From Phycomyces blakesleeanus NRRL 1555(-) (Eukaryota > Mucoromycota > Mucoromycetes > Mucorales > Phycomycetaceae), in the NCBI RefSeq assembly GCF_001638985.1, contig NW_017265143.1:1128259-1192258 (forward strand): a DNA stretch of 64,000 bases, read 5' to 3'. Under the pieces are notes generated by a model that saw only the letters and a program-made list of their open reading frames with translations, was not told the origin of the DNA and did no database searches. Position numbers and translations under genes: made by a program. Positions within the stretch are counted from its first letter, which is position 1, and every line of letters begins with the position of its first letter. Below are positions 25,601-36,930 of this stretch, in pieces.

Positions 25601-28600
25601 ATGAGCCCAGACACAAAGCTTATCTTGAGCTTAGTCAACCGAATCTCCGTCAAGGTGAGCTTTATACCCCACACCTACCTACATATACATATACATATAT
25701 ACATATATGTATATATTAATATAAATTCTTATTCACAATTTTTAGCTTCCCAGTAACAGTGGTAAAAGCCTTGATTCCCTTGAAAATGATATCCTCGTCC
25801 AACAAACGTAAATCGCTCTTTATATATATATATATACACACACATACGCATATATATTCTTCAACTAAACCTAATATTATCTATCTATCTATGCTTGTAC
25901 ATACAGAGGTAAAAAAAAATCTAAGTAATATTCGTCTAGACAGTCATCTTGGGAAATAAACATGCATAAACCCATATTTCTAGTCACTACCCTTATCGAA
26001 CTCTCTAGATTCCGACTTTCTACTATTGCCAGCACAATCGTCTCGGTCCTCGAAGTAGTTTCCAAGGTAAACCACCTTGCCAGATCGAATTTCTCTGCTG
26101 ATATCCCTCATTCGACTTAGTCCGTGGCTGCTACTCCAGGAGATGATTATATTCCTAATGACATTTTACAATCCCAACTCTTCCTCCTAAGAATGCTTTC
26201 GGCTTGTATGCAGCACCACTGGGAGTTTATCCGCACAAATAAAGACTCTCCGGCAGATCTACCTACCTTACAGGACCCACCACCTCTCGAAGATACCCTA
26301 GCAAAATATATGATCTCCATAATGTCTCGATTTATGCATCAAATGACAGTAATGGAAGAACGCGATCACGGCTCGGCTACCAATATCACTCGTACAGCGT
26401 ATTACAGTATCTCTGGTCTCACAAGTCTGCCGACAGACATAGTTGTTGATATTTACAAGGCAGCAAGCCGGGTTGTGTTTTACTTGAGTGCAAGTAACTG
26501 GTACATAATGCACTCAAAACTCCGCGCTCGTATCTTATACCTCACCACAACTTCTGATGAAGCTCCAGACACATCCGATATCCGTCTTCTTGAATGCTGC
26601 GCATTAAATTCAAAACGACTGAGTATGATGTTCGAAGGTAAAACAAAAAAAAGCCCCCCATTAATACTTAGGTAAAAAGGGGGAGTATCATCACAAGCAA
26701 TAAATTTACCCGTTAAATCCATTAGAGCTCCACCCCACATTTACACGTCTAAAGAAATCAGCTCAGCTTGCAATTGCCGTAATCTTACGGAGAGCCATCT
26801 GGGGCTGGATCGAGACCTATCCATCCGAATTTATCAACCTCTGTCGTAGCAAAAAGCGCTTAGATGGCCGGCCTGATATTTTATTTGATATATGTAATTC
26901 ACTTGCAGACACTACTCGCAAAAAGGCTATTCTTTGGCCACTTCAAACAATACTACTTGCCCTTTGTCCGGATCTTATGATTGCATCGTCAGCTTCTGAA
27001 GGGCGGGGATTTCTAGCTAAGAAGGTATATAAATATTTAAAAACAATTTTGATTTTCATGCCCATCTACTCATCCCCAAAAAAAATATTCATTTCTGAAA
27101 AGACTCTGTTCTTTAATACACTGAAGAAGGCCATCAAGGGCGGAAGAACTGCAGAATTGGCAGCAATTTGCTATGTAGACATTTGCAAGGCCGTCAACTA
27201 CGTATCAAAGGAGGAGACATCATCTTTCAAACACCTTGTTCCTGAGATCGAAAAAGAACTCAAAGAAAAACTTTTCGACATCGATCATCCATTAATGGCC
27301 GATAATTTGATGAACAGCGTTGGTATAATCATTGACCATCGCTATCTCTTAGCAGACACTCTTGTTGCCATGTTTCGACTCAACTCCCGCAAAGCCATGC
27401 AGACTCATTTCCCCACATGTCTAGATGAACGGGCACCCACTCTATTTAGACTCAGCTTGGTTAAAGCCTGTTTGGCCATTGCGATGCAAGAGAACCGATT
27501 ACCATGGAACCCTTCTATATCTTCCCTATACAGTAGTTTATGTGATCCTCTAAAACGACTTTTCTTGGAAACCACCAGAGCAGATCCAACCAGATCAGAA
27601 ACCACTAGTCTCTCGAACCGCAGGCCTCCGACTGTTGGGGACAAGAAGGTCAAAAAAGACAAAGACAGTACTCACGAACGACTGGAAATGATGCTCGACA
27701 TGCTGCGTCTTTATCAGGCAGATCCAAACATGGCAATACGAGGTAACGCTGAAGACAAGACAGAACAGAACGCGGCGGTTATGGTTGCAGTAACCATGTG
27801 TTTGAGAGAACTCAACCAGGCTGTCAGAGACGCTGCTGCTGAGACATTGTTCAAATTACATGCCCCGCATTATATCCTTGAGTGGGGCGTGCCTGAAAGA
27901 TTTATGGAATCCTTTTGGAGTATATCTTCGCAAGTAATACACACACTTGCTAAACAGATGATCGATACCCGCGAAAGAGAGGACAGCTTAAAGAAACTGC
28001 TTGACCTTTTGAAAAAACTCTTGATCTGCCGCAATGAATTTCTACGGATCCACCAAGTGAGCACACAGTTTTATAAACACTTATATAGTCTACAAATTTA
28101 TACTATTTTTTTTGTTAAAATGAAAAAGTCACTTGCCCGAGGCTAATAATGCGATTAATATGCCTTTGTAGGATATAGCAATGCAAGGTGCAGATGTTCG
28201 GGATCGTCTTCATGCATCTATAGCACTCGAAGTTTCTTTGCTGGTTCTTTTGTGCTCGGCAGATACTGACATTTGTTCCGCAGCAATTGCATGCTTTGGT
28301 CACATCTGTATTGAGGCACACATTACCGACGGAATGGATGACCCTCAACAGACATCACTTACTGTGGCTGAGAACCTCCCGATATATATCGAGTTAACGT
28401 CGAATACCGGAATCGTCACCGGTCGTAAATCCCAACAAAAGCAGATCCGTCGCTTACTTCGTATGATGTCCCACTACGCCCCTGGAAATATTTCTGCATG
28501 GGAAGAGGCGTGGAAAAGATGGAAAAACCTAACGCCGTCCATACTTCGTCCTTCAGAAGAACCCAAGGAAGACATGTCCGAAGTAACCCGCAAGACTACC

Positions 28601-31600
28601 CAAGCTTGGCACGACAAGCTGCGCAATACACGCCAACAAAACACAATATCTAGTCGATCCGAAAATCTGGAGGATGACAGGTCTTCAGAATGGCAAAATT
28701 ATGCAGGATTCCTAGCAGCTTTGGGTGGGATATGTCTTATGGGTGGAGCTTTGCCTTCATCTGCTCAATCGCCACGCCACCATGAAGCTGACCCCAGAAG
28801 ATCATCTACTCAGTCAGAGTCAGCTGCCATGGCAGATCGATTTGTAATGGACATGGTCGATCTACTGCTTTGCGATAATGTCATCTTACGTGAATGGGTA
28901 AAGGAGATCCTCGGTACAGACCTCTCTCCGGCACTTTATCCAATGCTCTTTCGCCATTTAGAAACTGTTTTAGCAAAGTGTTTTGGACCAGACGGTGACC
29001 CTACTTGCAGTCCTCGTTATACGCTTTTTGTTGAACAAGCCATTAGTGTACTAAAATTTGTTCTCGATCGAATGGAGGAATCTGCGGATACGTTATTTAC
29101 TGTCGATTTTAGTCAACTTATCAGTCAATACGCCAAATACCTTAATAAGCTTGGAAGTAGCCAGGCAGCTCTCAAGATCAAAATCAAGTTTTGTCAATTG
29201 TGTGAAGTCTTGATGGCAAAGAAAGAAAAGGTTACACTTCGTCAGGAATTCAAGTTGAGAAACAAACTCCTGGAAATTATTGTCGAATGGACGAGTGATT
29301 TTTCATTGGTAATGAATTTGCTTAGTTATCTTTTATAAAAATCGATATTAGTGATGTTCTTTTTTTGTTATCGAATACTGAGCATGCTTACATATATAGA
29401 AAGTTGATGTCAATTCCCACTACTCTTCTTTTGAACAAGGCGAGAAACTTCACAGAGACTTAGATTTAGCATGTCTCAAAACGATTGTAAATTTGCTTCA
29501 TCAACTACCTCTTCAACCGTCTGAACCAGTTCATGAAACAGGTGCCTCTCAAGTTAAGAGTAGAATGTTTTACAAGTACTTTACATTCTTTTTAAAGCTA
29601 CTCAATCGATGCAGGATATCTGAAGTAAGTTGCGTGAATACTTGTATGTATTGTTAAAACTTACAATCACCTCTTTTCTTTTCTCTGTTTGTATTGTCTA
29701 AAATAGATCCAGTCCGACTCTCGATTGACTTCACGCACTGCAGACTCTATGCATAGCAAAGCAAGTGCTCTTTAGCTAATGACACAAGTCTAAATAAAAC
29801 TAACTCCATAATCAAATAGAACAAGGACAATGCTACCTACCTTGGACCATTGAAAGAATATACAATCTTAGCAATGTCAAATTTGTTAAGTGCCAACGTA
29901 GATGCCGGCTTAAAATATTCTCTATCAATGGGGTATCACGAAGATACAAGAATGCGGACAGCGTTTATGCAGGTTTTAACCAACATATTAAACCAAGGCA
30001 CAGAATTCGAAACTTTGGCTGAGACAGTTATGACGGACCGCTATGAAAAGATTATTGATGTAAGTAATAAGCAGAGAGTCCGAAAGATAATGTTTATTTA
30101 ATCATGGTGTAATACTATTTAGATGCTTGTTGAGCCTGACCTTCATATCGCTATGTCTCTTTGCAACGTATGTCCTGCAACCGATATTGATGATGCATCA
30201 AATGCTCTATTAGCATGCTTTTCGTCACGAGGAAATGCAATGACCTTGTTAAAAGCTGTCATTGACAAGGAAGTTCAAAATACAGGTGGGATAATATTAG
30301 CTATACTGATCAAAACATGTAATTTGAACATAAACAATACTTGATAGAGAACCACACGGAATTATTCAGAAGAACAAGTATTGCTACACGCCTCTTGTCT
30401 GTATTTGCAAAGACATACGGAGCAGAATATGTCCAATCCGTTCTTCAGCCTGTGTTTCATGTGCTTTTAGACACACCTCGAGAAGAGCGATCTTTCGAAT
30501 TGGATCCATCAAAGGTTGGTCCTGGAGAAGATGTATACCGTAATAGGGAGAATGTCATTAGCGTTACGCAATTATTTCTTAATGCCATCTGCGCCTCCTC
30601 CAACGAAGCACCGCCGTATGTATTGACTTTTAAGAAAAATAAAAAAGAAGGATATCATATTCTCACAGTTATTTTAATACCTTTTTTTCTTGCTATATAT
30701 TGTTATAGTTCTTTTCGTGAGCTTTGTCACCACATTCTTGTGTCTGTGCGTGAACGTTTTCCAGAAGCAAAAAACACTGCTGTTGGTGCATTCATATTCT
30801 TGCGTTTTTTTTGTCCAGCAATTGTTTCTCCTGAATCCGAAGGGCTTATAAAAGGGAGTCTTTCCATTTCAAGAGAGATGCGACGTGGGCATTTGATCGC
30901 AACAAAGGTTATTCAAAACCTTGCGAATAATATGTTATTCGGAACAAAAGAAACATACATGATTGTACTAAACGACTTTGTGACAAGTAACATTTACAAT
31001 GTGACTAAATTCTTACGTGAAATCTCGGACATTTCCCCTGGCGAAGAATTTGAGGCTGATATACGACAGATGGAAGATAAAGACTATGCACTATTACATC
31101 GTGTATTAGCCGATAACATGGAGAGAATGACACGCGATGTTGCCACCAGACGCCAGAGATTGTTTGCTGATACAGATACATGGGCTGTGTGGAAGCGGAT
31201 GTTTGATAAATTCTCGAATCTACTGGCCCAGCTTGGTCGTCCTCCAGAAATCCAGAAGCAAGAATTCAGTGGTCTACGAAGCTATACATTCGCGGCTGCA
31301 AACCAAGTGTACGCAGAGTTTATGCGTCGAAACAGCCATCGAAGTGTAGATGCAATCGCGACCAAAAACATATTTTATGAAGGTGGCACTTCAAAGGTTG
31401 GGCGACCTGTGCTCTACATAATTGCTCGAAATATTTCAAATGATAGCATCGATTTTGAGCTGTTTATTTACTACATGTTACAGGTAAAGATGGAAGGAGA
31501 AAACGGCTTGTTCAAGAGTTGGTAGCTTGTATATTCGATACTCATTTAGAAGAAAAAAAAACAGGTGTTGGAACGTACAGCCAACAAAGCGATCGAGGTA

Positions 31601-34600
31601 GTTTTTGACTTAACTCTGTTTGGCCACGCAAACGAAATACCGAATCAATGGATCAGCCAGATTCTACAGTTACTTCCATCCGATGTGTGCGATAACGTAG
31701 CCACATTTCATATCTACAACCCAAATTCTCACTTGCGCAAGTATATCAAAAAGCTGCTACACCCTATCACGCATAAAGTCAGCAAACGCATAAGCTTTGC
31801 AGTAACATTGGCTGAGCTTTATGAAAGCATTCATCCCTCAGAGGTCAGACTTCCGAAGTCAACCAGTAAGTAAAAATAAGTAAAGATAGACAAACACACA
31901 CAAATATGTAAGGTGTTATTACATTGAATTTACTCATACATGTCTCTTTAAAGTGACATTGGACACCGAGCCAAGTGCTGTATTTTATCCTGTTAACCAT
32001 ATCTCTCAGTTCAAGACAAATGTTCCAGTAACTGTGAAAGTTGGTGCTGAATATGTTCAAATAATGACAGGACGCAAACAAGAACTATTGTATGGTGTGA
32101 GTACAGTGACAAATGATGTATACCGGATATCAGAGATCGAAGATATTGTTCTTAGCCCTGGAAGAGGAGCAGAAGTTGCCAACGAATTCTCATTTAAATA
32201 CGACAAAGGAAGGCTCATAGTTATTCTTTCTACGATCAAACGCGAAGCCATCGTGAGCGTAAGTTGACATATTCGAACAAGCAAACACTCTTTATGATAG
32301 AAAAAATACTGACGAATTTGGCTCATAACTAGACTATTCGACACAGTAAGCGCTGCTATGAAATGTCTAAGCCTAGCAATATTACCGAACGTACAATACG
32401 ACCTAGCGACGTACCTGGACGTCTCCTCAATATGGCACTTCTTAATATTGGCAGTGAAGACCCTAATCTTCGTCTGGCTTCTTACAATTTACTATACGCT
32501 TTGAGTAAAACGTTTCACTTTGATGTCGGAAAGCAATTACTGGATGCTCGAGGTATTAATCAAGTCTCTCACTCAAAAATATAGAGTTCTTAATACCATC
32601 ACATTATGTACTAATAACACGAAATGTTTAATGCTTCTCTATAGATCTTTGTCTTCCAGCTAATAGTACGGCCTTTATTGTTGGAATTAGCGAAAAACTT
32701 GCCATATCAGAACCTAATTTGACACTTGAATTCTTGAACGAATGTTTTGTTGGATTCAACAAATCGAACGAGCCAATGAGATATCTTTGCCTTGATTACA
32801 TGATAGCATGGCTTCCTAATCTGGCCATATTTTCGCATGGAAGCTCTGATGACAACAACTCCGTAAAAACTAAAGAAGTGTTGCGCCTTTTGATTGATCT
32901 TACTGTAACGCGTGCGGATATGTATAAACTCTTGCAAGCTAAAGTTTGGAAAACTATTGGAAAAGTTGACGACGTTTTGAATCTGGTACTTGACACATTT
33001 GTCCAATTCTCCAGCGATCATGGTGTTGGATCTCCACAGGCTGAATCTATGGCAGACACTTTTGTGACCCTTTCGAATGTTGCTGTTCGAGGCAAGGTCA
33101 TCTCACGCCTTCGAAAAGTCCTTCAGAGAACATCTTTCCAACCAATGCGATCTCTATCTGAACATTATACATGGAATGAAATTGCTGTTCTCGTTCGCTT
33201 TATATTGATGTTGTCGTTCAACAATCGGGGACCTGTTAAGAGCTATATTCCAGAAATGTTTCACATCGTATCTTTGGTAGTCAGTACGGGCCCGATTTTA
33301 GTACGTGCGTCTGTACATGGATTAGTGGTTAATATGATTCAATCACTCTGCACAGCCATGCCTCTCCCAGAATCTAATGTCAAGAAACTTCAATTACTTC
33401 TGGCGGAAATCTCAGACACAAAGTTTCGGCTTTTGTTTGGCCTGGCGAAACCACATCTTAATCCATTCACTATAAATGACGAAACCTTGAGTGATTCTTC
33501 TGATCGAATTCAACTTGGATCCTTGGAAACTATTGTAACAACACTTTTGGACGTACTACAATATGCCGCACCTTCAGCAGGTAAAACTTTATTTCTCTAA
33601 TAAAAAAGGAATAAAAAAATAGAATCTTAGACAATTTCATCGCAAACTATAATCTAACAAAGCTGAATTTATTACCTCAATGTATTAGATATGGCTAACG
33701 TGTGGAGAGCTCGATGGATGAGTTTAGTTGCCAGTACTGCCTTTCAATTTAATCCTGCTATTCAACCACGTGCTTTAGTAACTTTGGGCTGTATAGCACG
33801 CGAAGAAGTAGATGATGAACTACTTTATCAGCTTTTGGCAGCACTTCGTGGTGCCCTGGCAATTTTCAATGAAACTGATCCTAGTCTTGTACTAAGTATT
33901 ATTATGTGCCTCAAGAACATTGTTGAGAGCTTACCTCCAGATTCACGGTACCTATCTTCTCTCTTCTGGGTTGCTGTGTCACTGGTTCAGATCAATAATG
34001 GCCCGACATTCTCGATGGCAGTCGAATTGCTTTTGGCACTTTTACGTGCATTGGATGCCAACGAGTATTTCTCTGGGGACGTTATGGTAGACGTTTTGCT
34101 AGCTGCTCGAGTGCCAATGCTGGATGTGGCTCGGCGATTGGATCAGCTATGTGGTGTCGATTTTGAATCTCACTTTTCATTTGCTATGAGCTGTGTATTC
34201 ATGAGAGGACTGCAATTTGCTAATGCCAAGGATACGATTTATCATGCCCTTACTGTATTTCTTGGGGTTGAAAACAAGCATTCGTCATTAGAGACTGATG
34301 AAATTGATGCGAATATTCTGGGATACTTTGCAGGACTCTTACCAATGGCTATTAAAAATGAGTCATTACGTGATGTCCTTAAGCTAGCTGGTATGGGCGA
34401 TCTTGACTTGGAGGTGTCAGACTCAAATATGGGTACAACGTATCATGGTATATTCGACAAGATGGATATTCCAGACAATACTACTGCTTTACTTTTGGTG
34501 TCTATGCTGTCAACCCAACTTAATATGGCAGATAACGAATCAGAACGTTTGTTCTTGTATGGACTGTTAGCAGAGGCTGCTGTTTCTATGCCAGACGTCT

Positions 34601-34943
34601 TTGTATCAGTGTAAGTTCTTGTTACAAAAATTGAATGACATATAGTTTTTTTCTAATATATTTATATATATATATCACTAGCTATGATACCCTACTACCT
34701 AAGATGAACCAGATCCTGCTGAATAATAATACTCAGCCTATTATTGAGTCCATCAAGACTATTCTTATTATTGCCTGCTCAGACCCTGTGTTCGGAGACA
34801 TGAAAAACAGGCGCACTCAAAAGACTCTCTTGGAGGAAATCGGATTTAGCTCGTTAGGGGAAGCTAATTTTGGAGTATCTACAGCAGATGTTCTTCAGAA
34901 TGCTATGCTTGCTAGTGAACTTATAGAAAGAATTATATCCTAA
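25601..34943 (+). CDS. NF1: Neurofibromin/IRA-type Ras GTPase-activating protein
   Basis: The protein speeds GTP hydrolysis by Ras, dampening cAMP/MAPK signalling. Exons: 25601-25654, 25746-25807, (25907-25908?), 25984-26066, 26121-26637, 26726-27024, 27103-28056, 28172-29308, 29400-29624, 29707-29760, 29820-30059, 30123-30285, 30348-30615, 30709-31483, 31565-31865, 31954-32258, 32333-32552, 32645-33580, 33689-34610, 34682-34943; about 2,592 residues against 2,818 in human. The RasGAP domain (about 1170-1560) has the arginine finger in ELFRRTSIATR and the signature FLRFFCPAIVSP. A Sec14-like lipid domain (about 1570-1715) and PH-like domain (about 1715-1815) follow, then HEAT-like helices to the end. 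The order and sequence are closer to animal neurofibromin than to yeast IRA. One intron is GC-AG (29761-29819). The start is supported by the N-terminal similarity LVNRISVKLPSNSGKS. Confidence 0.94.
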
Positions 34944-35261
34944 ACATATCTTTTAATGCCTTTACATTGTATTTTCGTATTTATTTGTGCTATTTAAAAT
35001 GTAATTTATATTTCATAAAACTAAATATATATTTTAAAATATCTTTTTGCACCTATTCAGTTACAATCTTTTAAGTATATTTATTGAAGTAAACATCGAC
35101 TGACGTACAACAGTTGCAAAATCTGAAAGCATCTATAACAGTAGTATTTAGATTCATTTTTGGTCTTCTCCAGCATACGGGCCAAATTATTTAAGAATAG
35201 GTGCTCGCCACCGCCCGAAAATTTATCAGCATGGAAAACATATCAGCATCGCAAGCATCCT
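34944..35261. other. Short intergenic stretch
   Basis: AT-rich 3' flank of the neurofibromin gene; nothing recognised. Confidence 0.6.
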
Positions 35262-35892
35262 TGTTGTGAATGAGTATTGATTACTGCTGAATCTGAGAGT
35301 AAGACTGAAGGATAAAATAATATCCTCAGCTATTCCAGTCAAACGGATCTGCCTTTATGATATTATCTAATACACAGATCATCATACACATAATTGATTA
35401 TTTATTATTATCACCATGACATGGGATATACAAATACATATACATTATATATATGGCACCATTCTATTTCATCTACATATTTCTTCTATTAGACAAATAC
35501 TTAATTGAGAGACTACAACTACAACTATTTAATATTATGAAACATTACCCGAGTGTCTGGGTCGGAATAGTAAAATATTACCAATAGCATAAATGCTCTT
35601 CTTTACCAAAACTCTTGGACTGATCTGACTGGAGAAGTATCATATCAATTGGTCTTTCCGGATCTTTCCAAAAGAACAATACTCCTGGAAGATGACTCAT
35701 CGTGATAAAGATTACTTAAGCACACACTGAATTACAAATTAGAAAAACATATAAATATCAGTAGATAGTTCAGTGTAGAAAGACAATCGAATTTTATCAT
35801 TCTTTACTTTTCTTTTGAAATAAACAACCTACACAAGTTCTCACAAATTCTTTCATCTATATTATATTTTGCTTTATTTTCTCCCCACAACA
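35262..35892 (+). mobile_element. Solo LTR, subfamily A copy 1
   Basis: The 631-bp unit starts TGTTGTG and ends CACAACA, a perfect 7-bp terminal inversion of TG...CA type. It is flanked by the 5-bp duplication ATCCT (35257-35261 and 35893-35897). The same unit recurs at 45407-46037 with a different duplication. No gag or pol frame is nearby, so it is a solo LTR left by recombination between two LTRs. Orientation is given relative to the 45407 copy. Confidence 0.88.
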
Positions 35893-35981
35893 ATCCTAAA
35901 AGGGGCATCACGTGTTTTTTATTTTTGTCTCGTTTTGGAAAAGTAAAAAGATGTGCTAAAATAACCTGTCTTTTTCCTTTT

Positions 35982-36568
35982 TAATTAGAGAAGTTCGTGG
36001 AGTCACTTTTTCAAAGAAAATTTCCTTTTAAAATCAAACTCAGTGATTTAAATAAGAAAATAATGTAACAATACAAAAATAATTTTGAAAAAGTTTTTGA
36101 AATTTTCAGATTTTCTGAAAAAGTGAGAGAACTTTTTCAACCTCTAATATCTTTCTATTTTTTTATTCTAAACTAACATTATTAAAATAGTAGAAATATA
36201 TAGAACAATGTAAAGTTTTGAATATAAATCAGCAACGATATAGACAAGATCATTTTACACATTTTTGTTCATATTTATCAACTTATCTATTTAATAAAAT
36301 TTATCTAAGCAAAGCTAACTATAGAAGCCTTGATGAGAAATTTAATATAAAGTTATTTTATTATCAAAAGAAACAATTTTTTTGGTTGAATTTATAAAAT
36401 GTTATATTTGGAAGTTTAGTAAATATAAAATACAATAAATAAATTAAGTAATAAGCAACTCATTTATAAATTTTTTGAAAAAGTTTAAATCCTCAGAAGA
36501 GTTATTATATTTGGCTTTGTACTCTGTACAACTTTGAAAAGGTTATTCCACAAACTTCTCAATTAGAG
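35982..36568. mobile_element. Candidate MITE with imperfect terminal inverted repeats
   Basis: TAATTAGAGAAGTTCGTGGA at 35982-36001 and the following CTTTTTCAAAG recur inverted at 36532-36568 (CTTTGAAAAGG...CCACAAACTTCTC). The interior is AT-rich and non-coding, and a second inner inverted pair (CACTTTTTCA near 36004, TGAAAAAGTG near 36117) is present. A target duplication is not clear. Confidence 0.4.
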
Positions 36569-36930
36569 CAACAACATTTTCAGGATAGAGAACTATTTTT
36601 TTGATGGGAAACGCTGTTTTAGTTTTACTGGACAACAAATTGTGACTTGCTGTTTGATATCAAATAATTATCTCTAGTCTGTAAGGATTTATACTTATCA
36701 TAATAATAATTTAATACAAGAGTTTTATATCGAATTTGCCATATGAAACAAAAATTTAGATGCAACCGCTAAAACAACTGTCACAAATACACTATCAAAT
36801 TCATCACATACAGTATTGAAATAGTCATGAATGCAAATAAAAAAAAATTATAGATTTTTCTCTATATTGATATATCTGCTGTGGAATGAGATACTGTGTC
36901 TCACCCAACCTTTGCAATCTTGCTTGGTTA

